A DNA stretch of 64,000 nucleotides from Chryseobacterium indologenes (GTDB lineage: Bacteria > Bacteroidota > Bacteroidia > Flavobacteriales > Weeksellaceae). Shown piece after piece: positions 47,976 to 56,839 of the stretch; position 1 is the stretch's first letter; each line of letters starts with the position of its first letter. The notes under the pieces are model-generated. The model was not told the DNA's origin. It ran no database searches and worked only from the letters and a program-made list of their open reading frames with translations. The position numbers and the translations under genes are program-made. The stretch spans positions 1,426,001 to 1,490,000 of the forward strand of contig CP065590.1 of assembly GCA_016025055.1 (NCBI GenBank), read 5' to 3'.

Positions 47976-49502
47976 TTACCTCCTTCTTCCTCCTAAACCA
48001 AACATTCCCAGAATGGCTTTAGCTCCTTCTCTCATTAAGGTATTGGTAAAAGTTCTTCCTGCCTGACTCTGTAAAACCTGCTCAAACATGCCTGGTTCTT
48101 CTTTTACAGGTTTGGTCTTTTGTGTGGGTGCAGAATTTTGTACTGCCTGTTCCATTCTGCTGGTTAGCATTTCATATGCAGATTCTCTGTCAATAGCTTC
48201 TTCATATTTTGCTACTAATGCAGACTTCCCCGTTAGTTCGGATATTTCGGCCTCATTCAAAACATCCATTCTTGATTCCGGAGAGATCAAATAGGTGTGC
48301 ACCAATGGTGTCGGAATACCTTTTTCATCCAACGCTGTAACAAAAGCTTCCCCGATACCTAAACTCTGAATCAGTGTTGAAGCATTATAATATTCTGTTG
48401 TAGGGTAATTTTCAACCGCCTTGGAAATTTCTTTTTTATCTTTAGCCGTAAACCCTCTCAATGCATGTTGTATCTTTAAACCTAACTGAGACAGTACATT
48501 TTCGGGAACATCACCCGGAATTTGTGTAATAAAATAGATTCCGACACCTTTGGAACGGATCAGTTTTACCATGGTTTCAATTTGTGACAGGAGAGCTTTT
48601 GACGCTTCATCAAAAATCAGGTGGGCTTCATCAATGAACAGCACCAGTTTGGGTTTTCCGCTGTCTCCTTCTTCAGGAAATGTCATGTAGATTTCTGCGA
48701 AAAGCGAAAGCATAAAAGTAGAGAACAACTGTGGTTTATTCTGAATATCCGATACTCTTAAAATATTAACGACACCTTTTCCATCTCTTGTCTCCAGTAG
48801 ATCCTGTACATCAAAGCTCAGCTCGCCGAAAAAGTCTGCTGCTCCCTGCTGCTCCAGTGCCACAATAGATCTTAAAATTGCTCCCAGAGAAGCTGACGCT
48901 ATTGATCCATAGTTGGCTGCAAGTTCTGCTTTTCCCTGAGCGTTATCAGTCACATATTGCAATACTTTCTTTAAATCTTTAAGATCAATCAATGGAAGAC
49001 CTTTGTCATCGCAATATTTGAAGACGATAGACATAATGCTTTGCTGGGTATCATTAAGCTCAAGGATCTTACTGAGTAACACCGGTCCGAATTCTGTAAC
49101 CGTTGCCCTCAACTTCACCCCTTTTGCTCCTGAAATGGTCATTAATTCTACCGGAAATCCCTGCGGAGTATAAGGCAGCTGGGTTTTTGCATATCTTTCT
49201 TCAATAATGGAATTCATCTGGCCGGCTTCTGCAATCCCGGAAAAGTCGCCTTTTATATCCAGCACCATCGAAGGAATTCCCTGATGTGAAAGTTGTTCTG
49301 CAAATACCTGCAAAGTTTTTGTCTTTCCTGTTCCGGTAGCTCCTGCAATAAGACCGTGGCGGTTAATGGTTTTCAAAGGAATCATAACGTTGACTTCAGG
49401 AACTACTTCCCCGTTCAACATTCCTTTACCCAATATAATATGATCTCCTTTTGGAGTATATCTAGCATTTAGTTCTTCAATAAATTGTGTTTTGTCTGCC
49501 AT
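47976..49502 (-). CDS. HerA-like ATPase, DUF853 family (YjgR type)
   Basis: A 508-residue P-loop ATPase. Walker A LIAGATGTGKTKTLQ (51-65), then VLDIKGDFSGIAE, Walker B PKLVLFIDEAHLIFDEASKA (about 285) and sensor YFITQIPGDVPENVLSQLGL. The C-terminus is AKAILGMFGLGGRRR. This is the DUF853/YjgR family related to the HerA/FtsK ATPases; a role in DNA translocation or repair is thought likely but is not established. No NurA nuclease gene is beside it. Confidence 0.88.
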   Translation of the reverse strand: MADKTQFIEELNARYTPKGDHIILGKGMLNGEVVPEVNVMIPLKTINRHGLIAGATGTGKTKTLQVFAEQLSHQGIPSMVLDIKGDFSGIAEAGQMNSIIEERYAKTQLPYTPQGFPVELMTISGAKGVKLRATVTEFGPVLLSKILELNDTQQSIMSIVFKYCDDKGLPLIDLKDLKKVLQYVTDNAQGKAELAANYGSIASASLGAILRSIVALEQQGAADFFGELSFDVQDLLETRDGKGVVNILRVSDIQNKPQLFSTFMLSLFAEIYMTFPEEGDSGKPKLVLFIDEAHLIFDEASKALLSQIETMVKLIRSKGVGIYFITQIPGDVPENVLSQLGLKIQHALRGFTAKDKKEISKAVENYPTTEYYNASTLIQSLGIGEAFVTALDEKGIPTPLVHTYLISPESRMDVLNEAEISELTGKSALVAKYEEAIDRESAYEMLTSRMEQAVQNSAPTQKTKPVKEEPGMFEQVLQSQAGRTFTNTLMREGAKAILGMFGLGGRRR

Positions 49503-49850
49503 CTGATCACTTTTTTTAACTTATAAATATAAAAGTTTTTGTAAAATATTTGGTGATATTTCCCGTCGAAATTCTATTACCATTGGAAATATTTCGCATG
49601 ACATAAGCAAAATCCAAACCATCTCTGCTGAAATATTGATTGCAGCCGTTAAGAAAGCATTTATAAATATTGGACATGATAAAAAACAGTATTTGTAAAT
49701 TGTCACTATGTAAGGCATTCTTTTTGCTTAAAAACAGGGATCATTAAACATTCGTTTAACATAGTATTGAAAGAAACTATCAATGGAATTTAACATTTCA
49801 TTTAGAATCTATCTAATACTTTGTATCTTTAACTATTAAAAATAGACCCA
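49503..49850. other. Gap between HerA-like gene and the MBL-rhodanese operon
   Basis: 348 bp, AT-rich. It holds the second TetR-type palindrome (49745-49758) and presumably the operon promoter. Plus-strand 49540-49698 reads open for about 55 codons without a start codon or family likeness; I do not call it a gene. Confidence 0.5.
49745..49758. promoter_or_regulatory. Palindrome, probable TetR operator (site 2)
   Basis: TAAAC-ATTC-GTTTA, 93 nt before the MBL-rhodanese start. It differs by one central base from the reverse complement of the site next to the TetR gene at 31581-31594, and the flanks also agree (ATTAAACAT-CGTTTA). Confidence 0.6.
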
Positions 49851-51260
49851 ATGAAAGTTGAACAAATATATACGGGCTGTCTGGCTCAGGGAGCTTATTA
49901 TATTGTATCAGAAAATGAGGCGGCCATTATTGATCCGCTCAGAGAAGTCACTCCTTATCTGGATCGTCTGAAAAAAGACAATGTCACTTTGAAATATATT
50001 TTTGAAACGCACTTCCACGCAGATTTTGTCTCGGGACATCTGGATTTGAGTAAAAAGACAGGAGCTCCTATTGTATATGGGCCTACCGCTGCTCCGGAGT
50101 TTGATGCTATCATTGCGGAGGACGGGCAGATTTTTAGCATCGGAAATGTAAAAATAAAAGTATTACATACTCCCGGCCACACTATGGAAAGCAGTACTTA
50201 TCTTTTAATAGATGAAAATGGTACTGAAACAGCTATTTTTACAGGAGATACTTTATTTTTGGGTGATGTAGGGAGACCGGACCTTGCTCAGAAGGCTACC
50301 AATCTCACTCAGGAAGATCTTGCAGGAATTTTATACGACAGCCTTCAGAATAAAATCATGCCGTTACATGATGATATTACTGTATATCCGGCCCATGGTG
50401 CAGGATCTGCCTGTGGAAAAAACATGCAGAAAGAAACAGTAGATATTCTTGGAAATCAAAAAAGAACAAACTATGCCCTTAACCAGCCGGACAAAGAATC
50501 ATTCATCAGAGAAGTGCTGGATGGGCTGACGGCTCCTCCGAAATATTTCGGAATGAATGTAGCCCTTAATAAAGGCGGATATGAAAGTCTGGATGTTGTG
50601 ATGGACAAAGGATTACAACCCGTTGCACCTGAAGATTTCGAAGCTCTGGCAGAAGAAACAGGCGCCTTGATTCTCGATACCCGCGGAGCTGCTGAATTTC
50701 ATAAAGGTTTTGTACCGAATTCCATCAATATAGGCCTAAAGGGAGATTTTGCACCCTGGGTCGGAACATTAATTGTAGATGTAAAACATCCTCTGTTACT
50801 GATTACCGATGAAGGAACCGAAGAAGAAGTTATCACAAGATTAAGCAGAGTCGGATTTGATAACGTTGCAGGTTATTTACAAGGAGGATTTACAGCATGG
50901 AAAAATGCAGGTAAGGAGATTGACGAGATTAAAAGAATTTCACCTTCAGAATTTGCAGAACAATTTACCGACAAATCCACTGTAATCGATGTAAGAAAAC
51001 TGACAGAATATTCAGCAGAACATATTGACAATGCTTACAACAGACCTCTCGATGCTATAAGTGAGTGGGCACGTACTATTGATGATTCGGAACATTTTTT
51101 CCTTCACTGTGCAGGAGGATACAGAAGTATGATTGCGGCCAGCATCCTTAATTCACATGGCATCAGGAATTTCACTGAAATCGAAGGTGGTTTTAACGGA
51201 ATTAAAAAAACAGAAAAGTTTCCAACTACTGATTTTGTATGCCAATCCAAAACCTCTTAA
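49851..51260 (+). CDS. MBL-fold hydrolase with two rhodanese domains (persulfide dioxygenase-like)
   Basis: A 469-residue three-domain protein. Residues 1-240 are a metallo-beta-lactamase fold: THFHADFVSGH (His54, His56, Asp58), HTPGHTMESS and FTGDTLFLGDVGRPDL, close to persulfide dioxygenases (ETHE1 type), which oxidise glutathione persulfide to sulfite. Residues 260-365 are a rhodanese domain without the catalytic Cys (LLLITDEGTEE); residues 370-465 are a rhodanese domain with it (FFLHCAGGYRS). It is followed after 1 bp by another rhodanese gene and then thioredoxin. Role inferred: sulfide or persulfide detoxification. Confidence 0.9.
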   Translation: MKVEQIYTGCLAQGAYYIVSENEAAIIDPLREVTPYLDRLKKDNVTLKYIFETHFHADFVSGHLDLSKKTGAPIVYGPTAAPEFDAIIAEDGQIFSIGNVKIKVLHTPGHTMESSTYLLIDENGTETAIFTGDTLFLGDVGRPDLAQKATNLTQEDLAGILYDSLQNKIMPLHDDITVYPAHGAGSACGKNMQKETVDILGNQKRTNYALNQPDKESFIREVLDGLTAPPKYFGMNVALNKGGYESLDVVMDKGLQPVAPEDFEALAEETGALILDTRGAAEFHKGFVPNSINIGLKGDFAPWVGTLIVDVKHPLLLITDEGTEEEVITRLSRVGFDNVAGYLQGGFTAWKNAGKEIDEIKRISPSEFAEQFTDKSTVIDVRKLTEYSAEHIDNAYNRPLDAISEWARTIDDSEHFFLHCAGGYRSMIAASILNSHGIRNFTEIEGGFNGIKKTEKFPTTDFVCQSKTS

Positions 51261-51261
51261 A

Positions 51262-51633
51262 ATGAGAACTAAATTTTGGGGATTACCGGTGATTATAAGC
51301 CTTATTGTAATTGCCTGTAAGACAAATCAGTCGGGAAATATTTCTACAACCAACATCAAAGAAATAGTAAAAAGCTCCGATGTGACATTGGTTGATGTTA
51401 GAATTCCTGAGCAATACACTGCAGGAACAGCAAAAAATGCCATTAATATCCCTTTGGGTGAGCTTCAAAATAATATTGAAACTCTTAAAGGAAAAAAAGT
51501 TGTTGTTTTCTGCAATAAAGGGATACAGGCAGATCAGGCGATGGAGATCTTAAAGAAAAACGGCGTAGAAGCTTATGACGGAACCACCTGGAAAAATGTA
51601 AAAGCAATCCAGGACGAAGGGGTAAAAAAATAA
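51262..51633 (+). CDS. Rhodanese-domain lipoprotein
   Basis: A 123-residue sulfurtransferase-like protein. ATG 51262 (1 bp after the previous stop) gives a lipoprotein signal, VIISLIVIACKTNQSG (Cys19); an in-frame reading from 51133 would overlap the upstream gene. The domain has VTLVDVRIPEQYTAGTAKNA, INIPLGEL and the active loop VVFCNKGIQADQA with the catalytic Cys. It should act in the periplasm at a membrane, complementing the cytoplasmic MBL-rhodanese protein. Confidence 0.88.
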   Translation: MRTKFWGLPVIISLIVIACKTNQSGNISTTNIKEIVKSSDVTLVDVRIPEQYTAGTAKNAINIPLGELQNNIETLKGKKVVVFCNKGIQADQAMEILKKNGVEAYDGTTWKNVKAIQDEGVKK

Positions 51634-51652
51634 ACTGATAAAAAACTTAACT

Positions 51653-51952
51653 ATGTCACAAAAATTTCAGGAAATAATCAATTCCGAAAGACCTGTACTT
51701 ATCGACTTTTTCGCTACTTGGTGCCAGCCATGTAAAGTACAGTCTTCTGTTTTAAATACAGTAAAGGAAAATATCGGCGAAGGAGCCAGAATCATCAAAG
51801 TAGATGTGGATCAATACCCTGCTATCGCCGCACAATATGGTGTACGCGGAGTACCTACCCTGGCCATTTTTAAAAATGGGGAGCTTTTGTGGAAAGAAAG
51901 CGGAGTACATGATGTCAATACATTAACTCAGCTTCTGCAGCAATATATCTAA
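51653..51952 (+). CDS. Thioredoxin
   Basis: A 99-residue thioredoxin with the redox motif FATWCQPCK (Cys24, Cys27; WCQPC instead of the usual WCGPC), the cis-Pro loop YGVRGVPTLAIFKNG and the cis-Pro Thr. No signal peptide, so it is cytoplasmic. It is the third gene of the MBL-rhodanese operon, 19 bp after the rhodanese lipoprotein, and may reduce persulfides or the rhodanese cysteines. Confidence 0.93.
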   Translation: MSQKFQEIINSERPVLIDFFATWCQPCKVQSSVLNTVKENIGEGARIIKVDVDQYPAIAAQYGVRGVPTLAIFKNGELLWKESGVHDVNTLTQLLQQYI

Positions 51953-51957
51953 TAAAC

Positions 51958-51998
51958 AAAAGGCTGAGAAAGGATTATTTTTATCCTGCTCAGCCTTA
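51958..51998. terminator. Bidirectional terminator
   Basis: AAAAGGCTGAG-AAAGGAT pairs with ATCCT-GCTCAGCCTT between the thioredoxin and the convergent amidase gene. Confidence 0.75.
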
Positions 51999-52002
51999 TA
52001 TT

Positions 52003-52754
52003 TTACCACTGGAGTGAAAACTGGTCCCGATCATTTAGAAAACTGAAATGTTCCCTGAAATCTATTAATTCATCCATATTCAGCTCGGCGGATACTATAT
52101 TTCCATTTTTATGGGAAATCTCTTTTCCATCAGCAAAAAAACAGTGAGAACTTTCCTGATATACCAGATTATTTCCGTCTGTTCCTATTCTGTTAAGGCC
52201 AAAAACAAAGGAAAGGTTTTCAATCGCTCTGGCTTTTAAAAGATGTTCCCATGCCCCTACTCTTTTTCAGGCCAATTGGCAACATACAAAATGGCATCAT
52301 AGTCATCATTATTTCGTGCAAAGACAGGAAAACGAAGATCATAACATACCTGAAGCAAGAACCTTATTCCTTTATATTCAACAATAATCCTGTTTTTTCC
52401 CGGTGTGTATACCTTATCTTCCCCGGAAAATGAAAATAAATGCCTTTTATTATAGAAAGCAGTTTCGCCATCCGGCTGTACAAAATACATCCTATTGTAA
52501 TATTTGCCATACTGTTCTACAGGAGCACTTCCGCAGAATGCTGCATTTTTCTCCTTTGAAATCTTTTTTAAAAACTCAAAAGATTCTTCGTGTCTGTCCG
52601 ATACTTCAGAAGCTTCCATACAAAATCCTGTTGAAAACATTTCAGGCAGGAGAAACAGGTCAGCATCCTGGTTTTGAAGCCCGCGCTCTATTGCTTCGAA
52701 ATTTTTAGTCTTATTTTTCCAGATGATATCTAAATTGAGTCCGGCAACTTTCAT
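52003..52754 (-). CDS. Omega-amidase YafV-type nitrilase (frameshifted in this sequence)
   Basis: A carbon-nitrogen hydrolase that probably hydrolyses alpha-ketoglutaramate or ketosuccinamate. N-terminal part: LFLLPEMFSTGFCMEAS (catalytic Glu), YNKRHLFSFSGEDKVYTPG (Lys) and LLQVCYDLRFPVFARN (catalytic Cys). It breaks at a T5 run (52263-52267) with WPEKE then a stop; one more base restores KRVGAWEHLLKARAIENLSF, VFGLNRIGTDGNNLVYQ and an end at 52003, 250 residues in all. Probably a homopolymer error. It is convergent to the thioredoxin operon. Confidence 0.9.
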
Positions 52755-52943
52755 CTTTTTATTTTTAAATTATTATACGATCTATGTATAAAAATACAAT
52801 TTTATAATTACAAACAACAATTGTACAAATAGAATCACACGAAAAAGCAGTGCTCTTACAATAAAAATTTAAAAACCAAGGGTAATTTTCTTAATAATAT
52901 ATTAAAGTCAATCAAATTTATAGCAATATATATCTTTCGGTTT

Positions 52944-52951
52944 TATTTTTG
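52944..52951 (+). promoter_or_regulatory. -7 promoter box (TATTTTTG)
   Basis: TATTTTTG 44 nt before ATG 52995; the -33 element is unclear. The gap 52755-52994 holds nothing else that I can see. Confidence 0.4.
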
Positions 52952-52994
52952 ATGCAGATATTTTTTATTAAAATCATTAAAATTTAAAAAATTT

Positions 52995-53435
52995 ATGAAG
53001 AAATTGGTTTTTATGGTGATGGTTTTCTTCTGTGGTGCAATGGCTAGTGCGCAGGCATATACAGGTAAAGGAGATCAAAAAATTCAGCTGGGTCTGAGTG
53101 CCTGGGGATATGGAACCGGGGTAACAGGAACTTATGATTACGGTCTCAACAAATTAATCTCTGTAGGAGGTGGTCTTAATGCTTACTTCAGCAACTATAA
53201 GGACAATGATAAGGACAACAGGGTTTTTGTTTTCGGGAGGGTAAATTTTCATTTAAATGAAGCATTAAATCTTCCTGCAAAGTGGGATATCTATCCCGGC
53301 GTTGATGTGGGAGTATTGGGAAAAGACTTTGGAATAGGAGCTCACATTGGGGCACGCTATTTCTTCACTGAAAAAATTGGTGTATTTGCAGAGGTAGGTA
53401 ATAACGGAAGCCTTGGAGTTTCTTTCAATTTATAA
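52995..53435 (+). CDS. Outer-membrane beta-barrel-like protein
   Basis: A 146-residue protein with a signal peptide (MKKLVFMVMVFFCGAMASAQ) and alternating amphipathic strands (KIQLGLSAWGYGTGVTGTYD, LISVGGGLNAYFSNY, RVFVFGRVNFHLNE, IGAHIGARYFFTEKIGVFAE) that end in GSLGVSFNL, a C-terminal aromatic-free barrel strand. It looks like a small OmpA/OmpW-like barrel of 8 strands, and resembles the DUF6646 family (unchecked). Function unknown. Confidence 0.75.
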   Translation: MKKLVFMVMVFFCGAMASAQAYTGKGDQKIQLGLSAWGYGTGVTGTYDYGLNKLISVGGGLNAYFSNYKDNDKDNRVFVFGRVNFHLNEALNLPAKWDIYPGVDVGVLGKDFGIGAHIGARYFFTEKIGVFAEVGNNGSLGVSFNL

Positions 53436-53456
53436 TCAAAACGTCTTTAAATATGA

Positions 53457-53486
53457 CAAAGCTTCTCGTTTAGGGGAGCTTTTTTA
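53457..53486 (+). terminator. Terminator of the barrel protein gene
   Basis: AAAGCTTCTC pairs imperfectly with GGGGAGCTTT, followed by TTTT. Confidence 0.7.
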
Positions 53487-53541
53487 TTTGGCATAGTTTT
53501 GATAATTGTTACCTTTGCAAATTAAAATCTAAAATTTATTA

Positions 53542-55032
53542 ATGGAAATAGCAATCAAACTCTTTCAGTTCATTCTGAGTATCTCTATATTAGTACTTCT
53601 TCACGAGCTTGGGCACTTTTTACCTGCGATATGGTTTAAGACCAGAGCAGAGAAATTTTTCCTGTTTTTTGATCCTTATTTTTCCATTTTCTCTATGAAG
53701 AAAATCAATGGAAAATGGCAATATAAATTCTTATCAAAGAATCTGCCTGATTCAGAAGTTATAGAAGTTAACGGAAAGAAGGAAGAAGTCCCTATCGATA
53801 TATCAAAACTTCCCGATAATGACTGGAGAAAACATCCTGAACAGACAAAATACGGAATCGGATGGCTGCCTTTCGGTGGATATGTAAAAATTGCCGGGAT
53901 GGTAGACGAAAGTATGGATACCGCTCAGATGAAAAAACCGGCAGAACCCTGGGAATTCAGATCTAAGCCGGCATGGCAAAGATTAATTATCATGTTGGGT
54001 GGGGTTACTGTAAACTTTTTCTTAGCATGGTTGATCTATAGCTGCCTTTCTTTCTTTAACGGAGAAACATATACAGATATTACAAAATTCGATAATGGAA
54101 TTGAAGCCAGTGCAGCCGGAAAGAAAATGGGATTCCAGAATGGGGACAAAATCATCAGCGTTGACGGAAAACCGGCAGAAAGGCTTGAAAACACCTCCAT
54201 TAATATCCTTTTAGGAAATAACGTTACGGTACAAAGAAACGGACAGGAAGTAACGTTCCCGGTTAATGCAGACGGTGTAGCAGATGTTTTAAAGCAAAAA
54301 GAAGCCAAACTGTATATCAGTCCAAGAATCCCAATGGTTATCGACTCCTTGGCGACTCCATCTTCCCAAAAATCAGGATTGGCAAAAGGCGATAAGGTGG
54401 TAGGAATCAACGGAAAAAAAGCCGCATTCTTTGACGAAGTAAGTACACTTTTAAATGAGAATAAAGGAAAAACCATCACAGTAGACGTTGAAAGAAATGG
54501 TGCTTTACAAACAGTACCTGCAGTTTCTGTTGACCAGAACGGAAAACTGGGGGTTGCTCTGGATACAAAATCCATCGCGAAATCTATTGTAACCAATAAA
54601 AAATATTCGTTTGGAGAAGCTATTCCGAGAGGATTTGTAAGGTCTATCGATGCACTGACTACACAGGTTAAGCAGTTCAAGATCATGTTCAATTCTAAAA
54701 TCCAGGGGTATAAAAATGTAGGCGGGCCGATTGCCATTGTAAAGAATATGCCTGTTGACAAGGATGCCAATGGAAGTTTTACCATTAACTGGGCTGCGTT
54801 CTGGAGTTTTACCGCTATGTTTTCAGTATGGTTGGCTTTCCTGAACCTTATTCCTATTCCTGGTCTTGATGGTGGACATGTTTTATTTACATTATATGAA
54901 ATTATCGTTGGAAAACCGGTTCCTCAGAAAGTGTTGGAAAATGCTCAAATGATTGGAGTTATCTTCCTGTTAGGCTTGATGTTAGTGATTTTCGGAAGTG
55001 ACATTTTCAAGATATTTACAGGGAAATTATAA
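53542..55032 (+). CDS. rseP: RIP metalloprotease RseP
   Basis: A site-2 protease that cuts anti-sigma factors or other substrates within the membrane. Zinc motif HELGH at 21-25 in the first membrane segment; second site LIPIPGLDGGH (about 436-446, LDG). Two PDZ domains lie between: GFQNGDKIISVDGKPAER (about 200) and GLAKGDKVVGINGKKAAF (about 282). At 496 residues it is longer than E. coli RseP (450) because of an insert after the first segment, usual in Bacteroidota. Ends 80 bp before the first tRNA-Asn. Confidence 0.95.
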   Translation: MEIAIKLFQFILSISILVLLHELGHFLPAIWFKTRAEKFFLFFDPYFSIFSMKKINGKWQYKFLSKNLPDSEVIEVNGKKEEVPIDISKLPDNDWRKHPEQTKYGIGWLPFGGYVKIAGMVDESMDTAQMKKPAEPWEFRSKPAWQRLIIMLGGVTVNFFLAWLIYSCLSFFNGETYTDITKFDNGIEASAAGKKMGFQNGDKIISVDGKPAERLENTSINILLGNNVTVQRNGQEVTFPVNADGVADVLKQKEAKLYISPRIPMVIDSLATPSSQKSGLAKGDKVVGINGKKAAFFDEVSTLLNENKGKTITVDVERNGALQTVPAVSVDQNGKLGVALDTKSIAKSIVTNKKYSFGEAIPRGFVRSIDALTTQVKQFKIMFNSKIQGYKNVGGPIAIVKNMPVDKDANGSFTINWAAFWSFTAMFSVWLAFLNLIPIPGLDGGHVLFTLYEIIVGKPVPQKVLENAQMIGVIFLLGLMLVIFGSDIFKIFTGKL

Positions 55033-55058
55033 TTTTTTGAAAATTTTTCTAAAAAATA

Positions 55059-55090
55059 TTTGTAGGGTATAAATATTCGTCCTATATTTG
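55059..55090 (+). promoter_or_regulatory. Promoter of tRNA-Asn copy 1
   Basis: TTTG at 55059-55062, 20-nt spacer, TATATTTG at 55083-55090. Confidence 0.65.
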
Positions 55091-55112
55091 CACCACTTAA
55101 AACAAAGGACAT

Positions 55113-55186
55113 TCCTCCTTAGCTCAGTTGGTTAGAGCATCTGACTGTTAATCAGAGGGTCGCTGGTTCGAGCCCAGCAGGAGGAG
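55113..55186 (+). tRNA. tRNA-Asn (GTT), copy 1
   Basis: 74 nt. Acceptor TCCTCCT/AGGAGGA, D arm TAGCTCAGTTGGTTAGAGC, anticodon loop CTGTTAA with GTT anticodon (stem TCTGA/TCAGA), T arm with GGTTCGAGCC. CCA is not encoded. Identical to copy 2 at 55920-55993. Confidence 0.97.
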
Positions 55187-55187
55187 C

Positions 55188-55217
55188 AAAAAGACTTACA
55201 GAAATGTAGGTCTTTTT
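55188..55217 (+). terminator. Terminator after tRNA-Asn copy 1
   Basis: AAGACTTACA pairs with TGTAGGTCTT around GAAA, then T run. Confidence 0.75.
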
Positions 55218-55860
55218 TTATTTTTGACTATTTATATTTTTGTAATAGTAGTAAAATGACTTCAATACAATAGTTTAGGGATTAATCTCAAAAGTTGTGA
55301 ACAACACAAAAAGTTTGTTTAATCTAAATAAAAAACATTCTGTACTTTACATCTCTAAGCTGTTTTCTAAAGTTTTACAAAACGTAAAGATATGATGCGA
55401 TTCCTTATTAAACTGCATGGATATGTGTGCGCTCAGAAAGAATCAATGAAATTGATTCCAACCTTTGCTTGCTCAAAATATAAATAAGAAATTTAAACCC
55501 TTGCGTTATATTTTTTAAATAATATCATTATCAATTTTCTAAATTTCCCAGTTTTTAAGACTGACCAAAAAACGTACTGAAGCGTTGGGTTTATCAACGC
55601 AACTCAGCCCATTATTTTATCTTAGTGCTACAGTACAGGATGACTTAGAAGTTGACTACAAGATTTTTTTATGATGATAACAATACAATCCTCCTCGCAC
55701 TTAGTAAATCAAAAAATATCATATTGCCATTAAGTAAAGTATAATTATCCCATTTAATCCTCCACTAATTTCATAACAGCTTTTAAACTGGCGAAAAAAA
55801 AACAAAATATTTCTAAGTGATTTTCAATAACTTTAGTGAAAAATAGGCTGGAATAAAGGA
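55218..55860. other. AT-rich gap between the two tRNA-Asn copies
   Basis: About 640 bp without a supported gene. Two short open stretches (a 30-codon ATG ORF near 55395, and an open stretch of about 44 codons without an ATG near 55550-55674) show no family likeness and may be remnants or chance. Confidence 0.5.
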
Positions 55861-55866
55861 GAAAAC

Positions 55867-55897
55867 TTGCTTCGTACGGATATTCATATTATATTTG
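55867..55897 (+). promoter_or_regulatory. Promoter of tRNA-Asn copy 2
   Basis: TTG at 55867-55869, 20-nt spacer, TATATTTG at 55890-55897. The stretch from the -7 box to the tRNA is nearly the same as in copy 1. Confidence 0.65.
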
Positions 55898-55919
55898 CAG
55901 CACCTTAAACAAAGGAAAT

Positions 55920-55993
55920 TCCTCCTTAGCTCAGTTGGTTAGAGCATCTGACTGTTAATCAGAGGGTCGCTGGTTCGAGCCCAGCAGGAGGAG
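55920..55993 (+). tRNA. tRNA-Asn (GTT), copy 2
   Basis: 74 nt, base-identical to copy 1, with GTT anticodon. Its 3' flank and terminator differ from those of copy 1. Confidence 0.97.
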
Positions 55994-56005
55994 CAACTGA
56001 AAATG

Positions 56006-56038
56006 AAACACTTACATTAATTTGTGAGTGTTTTTTTA
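56006..56038 (+). terminator. Terminator after tRNA-Asn copy 2
   Basis: AAACACTTACA pairs with TGTGAGTGTTT, followed by T7. The rest up to 56297 shows nothing I can assign. Confidence 0.75.
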
Positions 56039-56297
56039 TTTTTTCTAAGTACAACGACGCCAGATCCTATACAAGAATATTTTAACTGATTTTCAGATAT
56101 TATATTAATTCAAAATCTCTAAAAGAGGAAAATATGTTTTAAATTTCATAAAGTGATAGCTGACCTTCACAAAAGTATTAAAGAAAAGCATAATCATTTC
56201 CTGGAACCACTGAACGACCGGCATGAAACATCAGTACAATGAGAGTGGATGATGATCATAAATCTCTAACAGATTTTCACTGTTAGTCGGGCTAAAA

Positions 56298-56792
56298 TTA
56301 AGAATGTCGATAATACGCAATAGCTATCTTAGGATGAAAAGCATACATAAAAGTTTCAAGATGATCTTGATCCGTGCCTTTACTGAGAAGATATTTGTTG
56401 TCGATAATATCAATAAGCAAAAGAGTCGGAGTGTAAAATGTGATCCCCAGCTTGTGCTTCGATGCTTCTTTTATATTGGAACTGATAAGATCAAGCCTGA
56501 AGGTCTCAATCGGGAAAAATGTAGTTCCTAAAACATCAGGCAGACTTTTGATACTGCCATTGAGCTGGGCAACATAATTGGAGACGACAGCACTTAATAA
56601 AAAAGGTATTTTTGCGGCACTGGGATTCTTGATCAAAAGTTCCCAATAATTGTCTACAGTATCTTTTTTATCATCAAATACCTGATGCTGAACTCTATAT
56701 TCAAAATATGTATCTTCAAAAATATATTTATCCCAAGCCAACGTAGAGCTTTGGTCAATGATAAGTCGGAAAGCGAGTTTTATCTGAACCAT
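56298..56792 (-). CDS. Hypothetical protein in the tRNA-Asn accessory block
   Basis: A 164-residue soluble protein that I do not recognise. It is mixed alpha/beta, with VQIKLAFRLIIDQSSTLAWD at the start, FFPIETFRLDLISSNIKEAS in the middle and TFYTPTLLLIDIIDNKYLLS near the end. There is no signal peptide. It lies 47 bp downstream of the cupin gene, which is downstream of the dioxygenase gene, all on the reverse strand. Together they may form one accessory operon. Confidence 0.6.
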   Translation of the reverse strand: MVQIKLAFRLIIDQSSTLAWDKYIFEDTYFEYRVQHQVFDDKKDTVDNYWELLIKNPSAAKIPFLLSAVVSNYVAQLNGSIKSLPDVLGTTFFPIETFRLDLISSNIKEASKHKLGITFYTPTLLLIDIIDNKYLLSKGTDQDHLETFMYAFHPKIAIAYYRHS

Positions 56793-56839
56793 AATGATTC
56801 TGTTTAATTATTGTTGTAATTAATTTTTCACTGAATAAC

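Noticed and set aside
49540..49698. Open stretch of about 55 codons on the plus strand between the HerA-like gene and the MBL operon
   Set aside because: No start codon and no recognised family. The sequence ISAEILIAAVKKAFINIG reads like protein but could be chance in AT-rich DNA.
54036..54785. A 249-codon open frame on the reverse strand inside rseP
   Set aside because: It is fully within rseP, whose motifs are clear on the plus strand, and its translation is low-complexity Ser/Phe/Leu-rich with no family likeness.
55550..55674. About 44 open codons between the tRNA-Asn copies (TEALGLSTQLSPLFYLSATV)
   Set aside because: Lacks ATG and any family match; possibly a remnant of a lost gene, but not supportable from sequence alone.
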